From: Phycisphaerales bacterium
GTDB taxonomy: Bacteria > Planctomycetota > Phycisphaerae > SM23-33 > FEN-1343
NCBI GenBank assembly: GCA_003171335.1
Contig: PMYD01000058.1
Coordinates: 287-38,880, forward strand
Reading direction: 5' to 3'
DNA: 38,594 nt
The translations under genes were made by a program, and so were the position numbers. Below, one piece after another: positions 32,854 to 38,594 of the stretch (its first letter is position 1; every line of letters begins with the position of its first letter). The notes beneath the pieces were generated by a model. It worked only from the letters and a program-made list of their open reading frames with translations. It did no database searches and had not been told where the DNA came from.

Positions 32854-32993
32854 GAAGAGGCTGGAGGCTGGAGGCGTTCTGTGCCTCCGGCCTTTGCCTT
32901 TGTGCCTCCCGCCTTCACCCTTGCGCCCGCAGCCGCCTCCCGCCTCTTCTCCCGCCGTACCTCCCCGCCTCCAGCCTCCAGGCTCCAGCCTTC
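32854..32993. repeat. GC-rich inverted-repeat element upstream of glyS
   Basis: The left arm (32854-32876) with GGCTGGAGGCTGGAGGCG pairs with the right arm (32966-32993) CGCCTCCAGCCTCCAGGCTC. The 90-base interior is a pyrimidine-rich run of GCCTCC/GCCTTTG words. In layout it resembles the AT-rich stem-loop elements but has different words. It fills most of the gap between the FapA gene and glyS. Confidence 0.65.
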
Positions 32994-33022
32994 TTGTCTT
33001 CGCGAGCGCTGCGTCCTATCAT
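32994..33022 (+). promoter_or_regulatory. Candidate promoter of glyS
   Basis: TTGTCT (32994-32999), a 17-base spacer and TATCAT (33017-33022), about 30 bases before the glyS ATG. The -35 starts at the last base of the inverted-repeat element, so the element sits directly against the promoter. Confidence 0.45.
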
Positions 33023-33053
33023 GTGTGACTTACTTTTAAGGAAGGCTTCGACC

Positions 33054-34580
33054 ATGGCCGAGCAGGCAAACGACCTGATGGAAAAACTCGTCTCGCTGTG
33101 CAAGCGGCGGGGCTTCATCTTTCAGTCCAGCGAGATCTACGGCGGCCTCAACGGCTGCTGGGACTACGGCCCCATGGGCGTGGAGCTCAAGCGCAACGTC
33201 AAGGAGGCCTGGTGGGACTCCGTCGTGCGGCAGCGCGATGACATGGTCGGCCTGGACTGCTCCATCATCATGAACCCCAAGGTCTGGGAGGCCTCCGGCC
33301 ATGTCGTGAATTTCAACGACCCGCTTGTGGACTGCAAGGGATGCAAGGCTCGTTTCCGCGCCGACAAGGTATACCACGTCGTTTTCTTTGAGAACGGAAA
33401 CCCCGTGCATGCGGCTTGGGTCGAGGCTGACGATGAGCAATCCGCAGGGAGGGAAGCCTTCAATCGGGCCAACAGCAAGACGAGACGCCGAATGCAATTG
33501 CACCAAGAAGGTGGACGCTTCGAGACGGAGATTCGACGCGTTGATAGGCTGCCTTCCGACGTGAAGGCTCTTTGTCCCCTCTGCGGCCATGAACTGACCC
33601 AACCGCGCAAATTCAACATGATGTTCAAAACCTACGTCGGCGCCATGGAAGATTCCTCATCCATCGCGTACCTGCGCCCCGAGACCGCCCAGGGCATCTT
33701 CGCCAATTTCAAGAACGTCATCGACACCAGCCGCATGAAGCTGCCCTTCGGCATCGCCCAGATCGGCAAGAGCTTCCGCAACGAGATCAACCCGCGCAAC
33801 TTCACCTTCCGCTCGCGCGAGTTCGAGCAGATGGAGATCGAGTTCTTCTGCCATCCCAGCCAGGCCGACCAGTGGTACGCGTACTGGCGCGATGCCCGCT
33901 TCCAGTGGTACCTCTCGCTGGGCCTGCGCTCCGAGAAGCTGCGGCTGCGCGAGCACGAGCCCGCCGAGCTGGCCCACTACGCCAAGGGCTGCGCGGATGT
34001 GGAATACGCCTTCCCCTTCGGCATTTCCGAGCTGGAAGGCATCGCCAACCGCACCAATTACGACCTCTCCCAGCACGCCAAGTTCTCCGGCAAGGACCTC
34101 TCCTACTTCGACGAGGAGACCAAGGAGCGCTTCATCCCGTACGTGATCGAGCCCTCCGCCGGCGCCGACCGCGCCACGCTGGCCTTCCTGTGCGAGGCGT
34201 ACGCCGAGGATGAGGCCCCCGATGAGAACGGCGCCATGCAGAAGCGCATCGTCATGCGCTTCCACCCGCGGCTGGCGCCCATCAAGGTGGCCATCTTCCC
34301 GCTGGTCAAAAAGGACGGCATGCCGGAAAAGGCCCAGGCCATCTACGCCGCCTGCAAAAAGGCCTCGCTCTCGGCCTTCTACGATGAAAAATCCGCCGTC
34401 GGCCGCCGCTACCGCCGCCAGGATGAGGTCGGCACACCCTACTGCGTCACCGTCGACGGCCAGACACTCACCGATGACACCGTCACCATCCGCGACCGCG
34501 ATAGCTTGAAGCAGGAGCGGATCAAGGCCAGCGAGGTCGTGAGGTACGTGCAGGAGAGGATTGGGGCGGGCGGGATGTAG
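33054..34580 (+). CDS. glyS: Glycyl-tRNA synthetase, single-chain dimeric type
   Basis: Charges tRNA-Gly with glycine in the cytoplasm; a class II enzyme of the alpha-2 (GlyQS) type, 508 residues. Seen are FQSSEIYGGLNGCWDYGPMG at the start, RPETAQGIFANFKNV, motif 2 GKSFRNEINPRNFTFRSREF, motif 3 around EPSAGADRATLAFLCEAY, and the anticodon-binding domain APIKVAIFPLVKKDG through QDEVGTPYCVTVDGQTL. A zinc-ribbon-like pair CKGC (94-97) and CPLC (174-177) is split by an insert of about 65 residues with different codon use. AAGGAAGG at 33038-33045 supports ATG 33054; the ORF could extend to TTG 32994, but that overlaps the promoter. Confidence 0.95.
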   Translation: MAEQANDLMEKLVSLCKRRGFIFQSSEIYGGLNGCWDYGPMGVELKRNVKEAWWDSVVRQRDDMVGLDCSIIMNPKVWEASGHVVNFNDPLVDCKGCKARFRADKVYHVVFFENGNPVHAAWVEADDEQSAGREAFNRANSKTRRRMQLHQEGGRFETEIRRVDRLPSDVKALCPLCGHELTQPRKFNMMFKTYVGAMEDSSSIAYLRPETAQGIFANFKNVIDTSRMKLPFGIAQIGKSFRNEINPRNFTFRSREFEQMEIEFFCHPSQADQWYAYWRDARFQWYLSLGLRSEKLRLREHEPAELAHYAKGCADVEYAFPFGISELEGIANRTNYDLSQHAKFSGKDLSYFDEETKERFIPYVIEPSAGADRATLAFLCEAYAEDEAPDENGAMQKRIVMRFHPRLAPIKVAIFPLVKKDGMPEKAQAIYAACKKASLSAFYDEKSAVGRRYRRQDEVGTPYCVTVDGQTLTDDTVTIRDRDSLKQERIKASEVVRYVQERIGAGGM

Positions 34581-34600
34581 AGGCGATAGGAGCGAAACAA

Positions 34601-35122
34601 ATGAATGAATCGAAGACTTTTGACGACAAACTCAAAGTCTTGACTTCCTTGAGGGATGCAGCATGGCAGTCCTGGGATCATCGCAGGTCGTATGAATGGA
34701 AGATTAATCTTGCCATATGGACGGCAGAATCAGTCTTTATCGCACTGATACTAAGGGGTGAGCTGCATTTGCCTAAGCCCGCGCCAGTATTCATTGTTAT
34801 TGGGACTTTGGTCTTATGCGCCAGTGTAGTTGCTGTGCACGGAGCCCTTATGTACAGCGTCTTCGTATCTAATAAAAAGGATCAGCTGAAACAATACGAG
34901 GCCGAAGATGCTCTCAGGGTAATCGCAGGCCTTCGACCAACTAGCGAATTGCTCAAAGACAGCAAGAGTGATCTCGGTCGCGCGATCAAGGTTGCCCGGG
35001 ACTGTTTGGGCGGGCTTGGATCGCGAGCGTGGCCTATTTGTCAGGTTTTGATTACGTTTCTTTTACTTATTCTTGCCGTATTAGCTATTTGTCTAAAAGC
35101 GACCGCTTCCTCGATTAAGTAG
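34601..35122 (+). CDS. Small predicted membrane protein, unknown function
   Basis: 173 residues with three probable membrane segments (about residues 37-52, 61-88 and 143-167) and a polar region of about 50 residues between the second and third. The opening MNESKTFDDKLKVLTSLRDAAWQSWDHRRSYEWKIN is polar and basic-aromatic. I do not recognise the family. AGGAG precedes ATG 34601 and the gene starts 20 bases after glyS, so they may be co-transcribed. Its base composition is clearly more AT-rich than its neighbours, with codons such as ATA, TTA and AAA, which suggests recent acquisition. Confidence 0.75.
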   Translation: MNESKTFDDKLKVLTSLRDAAWQSWDHRRSYEWKINLAIWTAESVFIALILRGELHLPKPAPVFIVIGTLVLCASVVAVHGALMYSVFVSNKKDQLKQYEAEDALRVIAGLRPTSELLKDSKSDLGRAIKVARDCLGGLGSRAWPICQVLITFLLLILAVLAICLKATASSIK

Positions 35123-35123
35123 C

Positions 35124-35250
35124 CGGGTGCCGTGGCTGGATCTTTTCCCAGCCACGCGTCATGAACAGGCCGCTGTGAACTGTCGCCGGGCGCAAAGGGG
35201 GACAGTCTTCGCAGACGCGTGGCTGCAAACAAATGCAGCCACGGCACCCG
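35124..35250. repeat. Palindromic multi-hairpin element
   Basis: A 15-base perfect inverted repeat CGGGTGCCGTGGCTG (35124-35138) and CAGCCACGGCACCCG (35236-35250) encloses further pairs: GGCTGG/CCAGCC, CCACGCGTC (35152-35160) with GACGCGTGG (35214-35222), ACTGTC/GACAGT, and GGCTGCA/TGCAGCC. Its terminal word GGTGCCGTGGCTG resembles the elements at 37258-37545. It begins within two bases of the membrane-protein stop. Confidence 0.75.
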
Positions 35251-35362
35251 TCACCGTCATCATCATGAGTCTGTTCCATCTCCCGCTGGCGGCCCGCGTC
35301 TCGCTGTGGTAGTGTGCTCAACGCGTCGTACTTCGTGGGTACTCTTGCGAAAAGGAGCTGGT

Positions 35363-36697
35363 ATGAACGCACGCATTTTCACCGTCGTGATGGCGATCGC
35401 CATCTTCACCTGCCCCGCCTGGGCGGCGGGCAAAGTCGAGCCGGGTTATTACGTCGCCCCCAACGGCAAGGCTGCCGCGGCCGGCACGTACGAGGACCCG
35501 TGGGACATCGTGTCGGCCCTGGCCGGCCAGCAGAAGGCGGTGCAGCCGGGCGACACGATCTGGATCCGCGGCGGCGTGTACGCCCAGAAAGCTGGTGCAA
35601 GCGGCGAGCGGCCGCAGTTCACCATCAAGCTGGCCGGCACGGAGCAAAAGCCCATCGTGGTCCGCACGGCCGCCGGCGAGCGGGCCATCATCGACGGCAT
35701 CACGAGCGTCGCCAAGGGCACCGACTATCTCACGCTGCAGGACCTGGAATGGTGCCCCACGCCGGGCGCAAAAGCGGTGTACGAAACCAACCAGTCGGGC
35801 TCCTGGCCGGGCGGCCTGTCCCCCACCGGCGGCGACTTACGGATCGATTCGGGCAAGGGCTGCAAGTACGTGAACCTGTACATTCACGACAACCCCTCCG
35901 GCGGCAGCGGCTTCTGGGTGGGCGCCACCGACAGCGAGATGTACGGCTGCATCATCGTCAATAACGGCTGGAAGGGCCCCGACCGCCACCACGGCCACGC
36001 CGTGTACACGCAGAACAACGAGGGCCTCAAGAAGATCACCAACTGCGTGCTCTCCACCCGCAACGGCGATGGCCAGTACACCATCCACGCCTACACCGAG
36101 GGCGGCTTCCTGAAGAACTTCGACATCGAGGAGAACATCTGCTATGCCAAGGGCACCTTCCTCGTCGGCGGCGCCAAGGTGGCCGAGCACATCAAGGTGC
36201 GGAAGAACTACCTGTACAACATGCCCATGCAGATCAAGAACGGCGCTGACTGCGCCATCGAGGACAACGTGCTGCTGAAGAGCCCCCTGCTGGTCCGCAA
36301 GTATCAGCAGGCGACGGTGAACGGCAACCTGATCGTGGGCGGCGAGTTCAAGCCCGAACTGGTGGAGAAGCTCGAGGGTAAAAACAAGACCGAAGCGCCG
36401 GCCGAGCCGATGGTCATCCTGCAGCCCAACAAATTCGACACCGGCCGGGCCAACCTGGCCATCTTCAATTTCCCCAAGGCCGCCAGCGTGGATGTGAAGC
36501 TGGCCGGCTTCCTCAAGAAGGGCGATGCCTACCGGCTGATGAACCCCGAGGACCTCTTTGGTAAGCCCATTTTCACCGGCAAGGTGGCCGGCGAGAAGCT
36601 CACCGTGCCCATGAAGGGCGACGACTTCGCCGTGTTCATCGTGTTCAAGGGCGACGAGAAGACGATCCCGCCCATGCCGGCAACGATGCCGAAATAA
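35363..36697 (+). CDS. Secreted right-handed beta-helix protein
   Basis: 444 residues. A signal peptide (MNARIFTVVMAIAIFTCPAWA, cleavage near residue 21) is followed by the opening typical of pectate-lyase-fold proteins, YYVAPNGKAAAAGTYEDPWD, and GDTIWIRGGVYAQKAG. Irregular beta-helix coils follow (CKYVNLYIHDNPSGG, MYGCIIVNNGWKG, ITNCVLSTRNGDGQYTIHAYT). The last 80 residues (ANLAIFNFPKAASVDVKLAGFLKKGD) form a small beta domain. Such proteins often bind or cleave polysaccharides, but no catalytic set can be assigned. AAGGAG about 6 bases before ATG 35363 fixes the start; the longer ORF from 35219 lies in repeat DNA. Confidence 0.87.
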   Translation: MNARIFTVVMAIAIFTCPAWAAGKVEPGYYVAPNGKAAAAGTYEDPWDIVSALAGQQKAVQPGDTIWIRGGVYAQKAGASGERPQFTIKLAGTEQKPIVVRTAAGERAIIDGITSVAKGTDYLTLQDLEWCPTPGAKAVYETNQSGSWPGGLSPTGGDLRIDSGKGCKYVNLYIHDNPSGGSGFWVGATDSEMYGCIIVNNGWKGPDRHHGHAVYTQNNEGLKKITNCVLSTRNGDGQYTIHAYTEGGFLKNFDIEENICYAKGTFLVGGAKVAEHIKVRKNYLYNMPMQIKNGADCAIEDNVLLKSPLLVRKYQQATVNGNLIVGGEFKPELVEKLEGKNKTEAPAEPMVILQPNKFDTGRANLAIFNFPKAASVDVKLAGFLKKGDAYRLMNPEDLFGKPIFTGKVAGEKLTVPMKGDDFAVFIVFKGDEKTIPPMPATMPK

Positions 36698-36730
36698 CCT
36701 CGCCGGCCGCGCTGACCGCGCCATTTTCGC

Positions 36731-36774
36731 GCCCCTTCGGGGCCTCCGAGAAACCGGGGGTCTCGAAGGGGCGA
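36731..36774 (+). terminator. Candidate terminator after the beta-helix gene
   Basis: The inverted repeat CGCCCCTTCG (36731-36740) and CGAAGGGGCG (36765-36774) carries an inner purine/pyrimidine match and is followed by AGTTGTTTAGG. It lies 34 bases past the stop. The T-run is poor, so it may equally be one more palindromic repeat. Confidence 0.45.
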
Positions 36775-36890
36775 GTTGTTTAGGACGGTACCGTGCTGCC
36801 GCGAGAAAAGGAGGATCGGACGCGGTGGAGGATTTCGCGCGAAGGCAGGTGCCGACCGGCCCTTGTCGACCGCTCAGAACTGCTGGTTTC

Positions 36891-37145
36891 TTAACCCCGG
36901 CAGGGGTTCAATAACTCCAGCCCAGGGTTGCCGAGCACAGCGAGGCTACCCTGGGTGATGTCGGCGCAAGTTTCTACCCCGGCAGGGGTTGAATAGCGCC
37001 AGAGCGGGCAGAATTTTTCCAGACGCGGCTATTCAACCCCTGCCGGGGTTGAGCGCAATTGCGTTCGGTTCCCCGGGTAGGCTCGTCCGCCTCGCGGTCT
37101 TCGCCAACCCGGGGCTGGAGCTGTTTCAACCCCTCCGGGGTTGAA
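36891..37145. repeat. Cluster of TTCAACCCC-GGGGTTGAA palindromes
   Basis: Four short palindromes of 21-22 bases at 36891-36911, 36972-36993, 37032-37053 and 37125-37145, built on AACCCC and GGGGTT with a GG(C)A or TGCC/TC centre and in both orientations. Interleaved are larger inverted repeats, AGCCCAGGGTTGCC with GGCTACCCTGGG (about 36917-36956) and CCCCGGGTAGGC with AACCCGGGG (about 37072-37115). I recall these words as abundant in planctomycete intergenic DNA. Confidence 0.7.
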
Positions 37146-37257
37146 GCCCAAGAAGGAATTGTCCGCAGGCGCCGACGCCGCATCTGCGGTCACCTCCTTG
37201 ACTTCATGCGAAATCCTCCACGGCACCTGGCCGGGACCACATTAAGGCAGCCGGAAG

Positions 37258-37545
37258 ACGTGGTGCCACGGCGGCGTTGTTTGCAGCCGTGCGCCGCAAG
37301 CCAGGACAAAACGCAAAGTCACCATGGAAACGGGCTAGAGCAGGTTAACAAATCGTGTAGCGATGTTCTTGCTGGAAATGGCCTAAAAACAGTCATTTTT
37401 AGGCCTTTCGACCGCTACAAGAAAAGCAAAAGTGCTCTAGACTCGCCACGAGGTCAATCGAAGCCACAACCGGTGCCACCAAACCTCTCGCCTTCGCGTT
37501 GGCCCGGCGCACGGCTGCAGACGACGCAGCCGTGGCACCAACATG
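37258..37545. repeat. Composite inverted-repeat element
   Basis: The left unit 37258-37296 (TGGTGCCACGGCGGCG, then GCAGCCGTGCGCCG) and its inverted copy 37505-37545 (CGGCGCACGGCTGCAG, then GCAGCCGTGGCACCA) bracket about 210 bases. The interior contains the separate inverted-repeat element at 37335-37440. Confidence 0.75.
37335..37440. repeat. MITE-like element with CTAGAGCA ends
   Basis: The ends CTAGAGCA (37335-37342) and TGCTCTAG (37433-37440) are inverted. Inside, TGTAGCG (37356-37362) pairs with CGCTACA (37413-37419), and at the centre a strong hairpin GGCCTAAAAA (37380-37389) pairs with TTTTTAGGCC (37396-37405). The whole 106 bases can fold into one imperfect long hairpin. Confidence 0.75.
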
Positions 37546-37680
37546 TCGGGTCTGTGGCTGGTAAACCGGGGGCCTGTTACAAGGCCCGTTCCCGCATCCG
37601 CCGAATTGTCGGACACCCTCGCAAAAGAACGCAGCCACGGCCCTCGGGCTCGAAATTCAAAAAATTCGCCATTTTCCCCC

Positions 37681-37709
37681 TTGCACATTTCCGGAATGCG
37701 CGGTAATAT
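37681..37709 (+). promoter_or_regulatory. Candidate promoter of the ParB-like gene
   Basis: TTGCAC (37681-37686), a 17-base spacer and TAATAT (37704-37709), about 170 bases before ATG 37879. The match is moderate, but it is the best in the gap and lies right after the last repeat. Confidence 0.3.
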
Positions 37710-37878
37710 GGCTGGATAGTACCGGCATAGCACATTCAGGCCGGTATGGCATGGCGGAAGATTACGTGTGTACTATGCAACGGAGATGGTTCTACGGAAG
37801 GTGCCATAACGACTAAAGCCGGTCCCCGGACCACGGAGGGAAAGCCGATCGGTGCAACATTCGGAGGCGAATGATTTT

Positions 37879-38594
37879 ATGTCTGATCCAAAGATTCAGG
37901 AATTAGCTGTTGGCAAGATTCGCATTGATGGTGACACGCAGCCCAGAATTGAGATTCTCGAGGATGTGGTCAATGAGTATCGCCGCGACATGCTGCGCGG
38001 GGCGAAGTTCCCGCCGGTCGAGGTGGTGTTTGATGGGACGTATTACTGGCTTTTTGATGGTTTTCACCGCTACAAGGCGGCCCGGCTGGCGCAGCGGCGG
38101 AAGATAACCGCCATCGTTTACGAGGGCACCAAGGAGGAGGCCGCTTGGCGGTCGCTGGCGGCTAACGCCGTGCATGGGCTTCGGCGCAGCAAGGAGGATA
38201 CGGCCTGGGCCATCGAGCGCGCCATAAAGATGCATCCTGACAGGAGTAACCGCTTCATCGCCCGCCACGTTGGAGTCGATCACAACACGGTGGCCCGCCG
38301 GCGCAAAGAGCTGGAATCGACTGGTGAAATTCACCAGTTGAACAAGCTCCAGGGCGTCGATGGCCGCTGGCGGCCGGCCCATCGATGGGGGGTTTGCTCG
38401 CCGGCGGCGTTGGCCCGGTGGGCGGCTCGTGCGGCGGCCCAGAAGGCAACTGGTGAATATCACCAGTCGCGGCGGATGTCGGACTTCTCCTGGCGCTGGC
38501 GGGCGCGCATCGGACCTTTCGAGTCGGCCGTCCTGCCGCCGCCGGAGTATGACTTCGCCGGCCGCCGCATACCCAAGGGCGTGCAGGACCGGCT
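37879..38594 (+). CDS. ParB-like DNA-binding protein (3' partial)
   Basis: 238 codons are visible and the frame is open at the window end. Residues 1-95 form a ParB/Srx-type N-terminal domain: LAVGKIRIDGDTQPR, a box-like LFDGFHRYKAARLA and AIVYEGTKEEAAWRSLAANAVHGLRRS. A helix-turn-helix follows (about 110-145, NRFIARHVGVDHNTVARRRKEL). This family covers chromosome-partition ParB and many solitary regulators or phage-like proteins; no parA is visible, so a solitary role is likelier. The ATG at 37879 has GGAGGCG upstream (37863-37869). Two 21-bp palindromes lie within the coding sequence at 38319 and 38448, in the same codon phase, encoding TGEIHQ and TGEYHQ. Confidence 0.82.
   Translation, partial: MSDPKIQELAVGKIRIDGDTQPRIEILEDVVNEYRRDMLRGAKFPPVEVVFDGTYYWLFDGFHRYKAARLAQRRKITAIVYEGTKEEAAWRSLAANAVHGLRRSKEDTAWAIERAIKMHPDRSNRFIARHVGVDHNTVARRRKELESTGEIHQLNKLQGVDGRWRPAHRWGVCSPAALARWAARAAAQKATGEYHQSRRMSDFSWRWRARIGPFESAVLPPPEYDFAGRRIPKGVQDR
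38319..38339. repeat. 21-bp A-type palindrome inside the ParB-like gene (first)
   Basis: Arms GACTGGTGAA and TTCACCAGTT around a central A, with only the outermost pair unmatched. It starts at codon position 3 and encodes S-T-G-E-I-H-Q-L. Length, ends and centre equal the A modules at 5697-5969. Confidence 0.8.
38448..38468. repeat. 21-bp A-type palindrome inside the ParB-like gene (second)
   Basis: Arms AACTGGTGAA and ATCACCAGTC around a central T. It starts at codon position 3, as the first copy does, and encodes A-T-G-E-Y-H-Q-S. It lies 129 bases (43 codons) after the first copy. Confidence 0.8.

Larger units (their letters stand above)
36698..37878. other. Gene-free repeat region before the ParB-like gene
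   Basis: About 1.2 kb with no supported gene. It holds a hairpin, four GGGGTT-type palindromes, two CCCAGGGT-type inverted repeats, the composite element at 37258-37545, and a candidate promoter at 37681-37709. The frames that are open here read through the repeats and show no gene-like start or domain. Confidence 0.75.

Noticed and set aside
31045-33039. 664-residue plus-strand ORF rich in FGIWDLEFGI strings
   Set aside because: Its start translates the AT-rich stem-loop element and the rest is antisense to the well-supported FapA-family gene.
38319-38468. Canonical parS sites in the ParB-like gene
   Set aside because: The palindromes do not match the known 16-bp parS consensus in sequence or length.

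Overview
The window is high-GC DNA that most likely comes from a planctomycete. The strongest pointer is the 4,519-residue secreted protein at 14994-28553, whose N-terminus carries the LEPR-XLL export-type motif (FQSLEPRLLLS) that I associate with Planctomycetes. The dense load of palindromic intergenic repeats and the many paralogue-type families (UroD-like, right-handed beta-helix, SBP_bac_5 transporters) fit that reading. No rRNA, tRNA, CRISPR array or insertion sequence is visible.

Layout. (1) 1-4109, plus strand: the end of a potassium-uptake operon, kdpB (5' end outside the window), kdpC and a KdpD-like sensor that stops after its GAF domain and has no kinase core. (2) 4110-6661: a radical SAM/SPASM gene behind a good sigma70-type promoter, then an orphan copy of the kdpD 3' end that runs in frame into a 63-bp tandem array of 21-bp palindromes and other inverted repeats. 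(3) 6662-8488: a UroD-like gene and a small lipoprotein gene, divergent, each with a TTGACA-N16-GACAAT promoter. (4) 8551-28553, minus strand: a compact operon read as giant surface protein, oppA, oppB, oppC, oppD, oppF. Every junction overlaps or nearly touches, and several use TTG starts. (5) 28924-32781, minus strand: a FapA/DUF342 protein, archease and RtcB RNA ligase, with two inverted copies of an AT-rich stem-loop element on either side of the archease gene. (6) 33054-36697, plus strand: glycyl-tRNA synthetase with an odd insert, an AT-rich small membrane protein, and a secreted beta-helix protein. (7) 36698-37878: 1.2 kb of repeats without a gene. (8) 37879-end: a ParB-like DNA-binding protein cut by the window edge.

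The most unusual signal is a family of 21-bp near-perfect palindromes whose ends are RACT...AGTY. They form an exact 21+21+21 = 63-bp array (5697-5990, plus one more unit at 6600-6662). Related units sit in a four-armed structure downstream of rtcB, and two copies lie inside the ParB-like gene in the same codon phase that they have in the array after the kdpD fragment. Their inner arm bases differ between copies but mostly change on both sides together. They may be target sites of a DNA-binding protein, perhaps the ParB-like one, or a miniature repeat that can insert in coding frame. That interpretation is inference; the geometry is seen directly.
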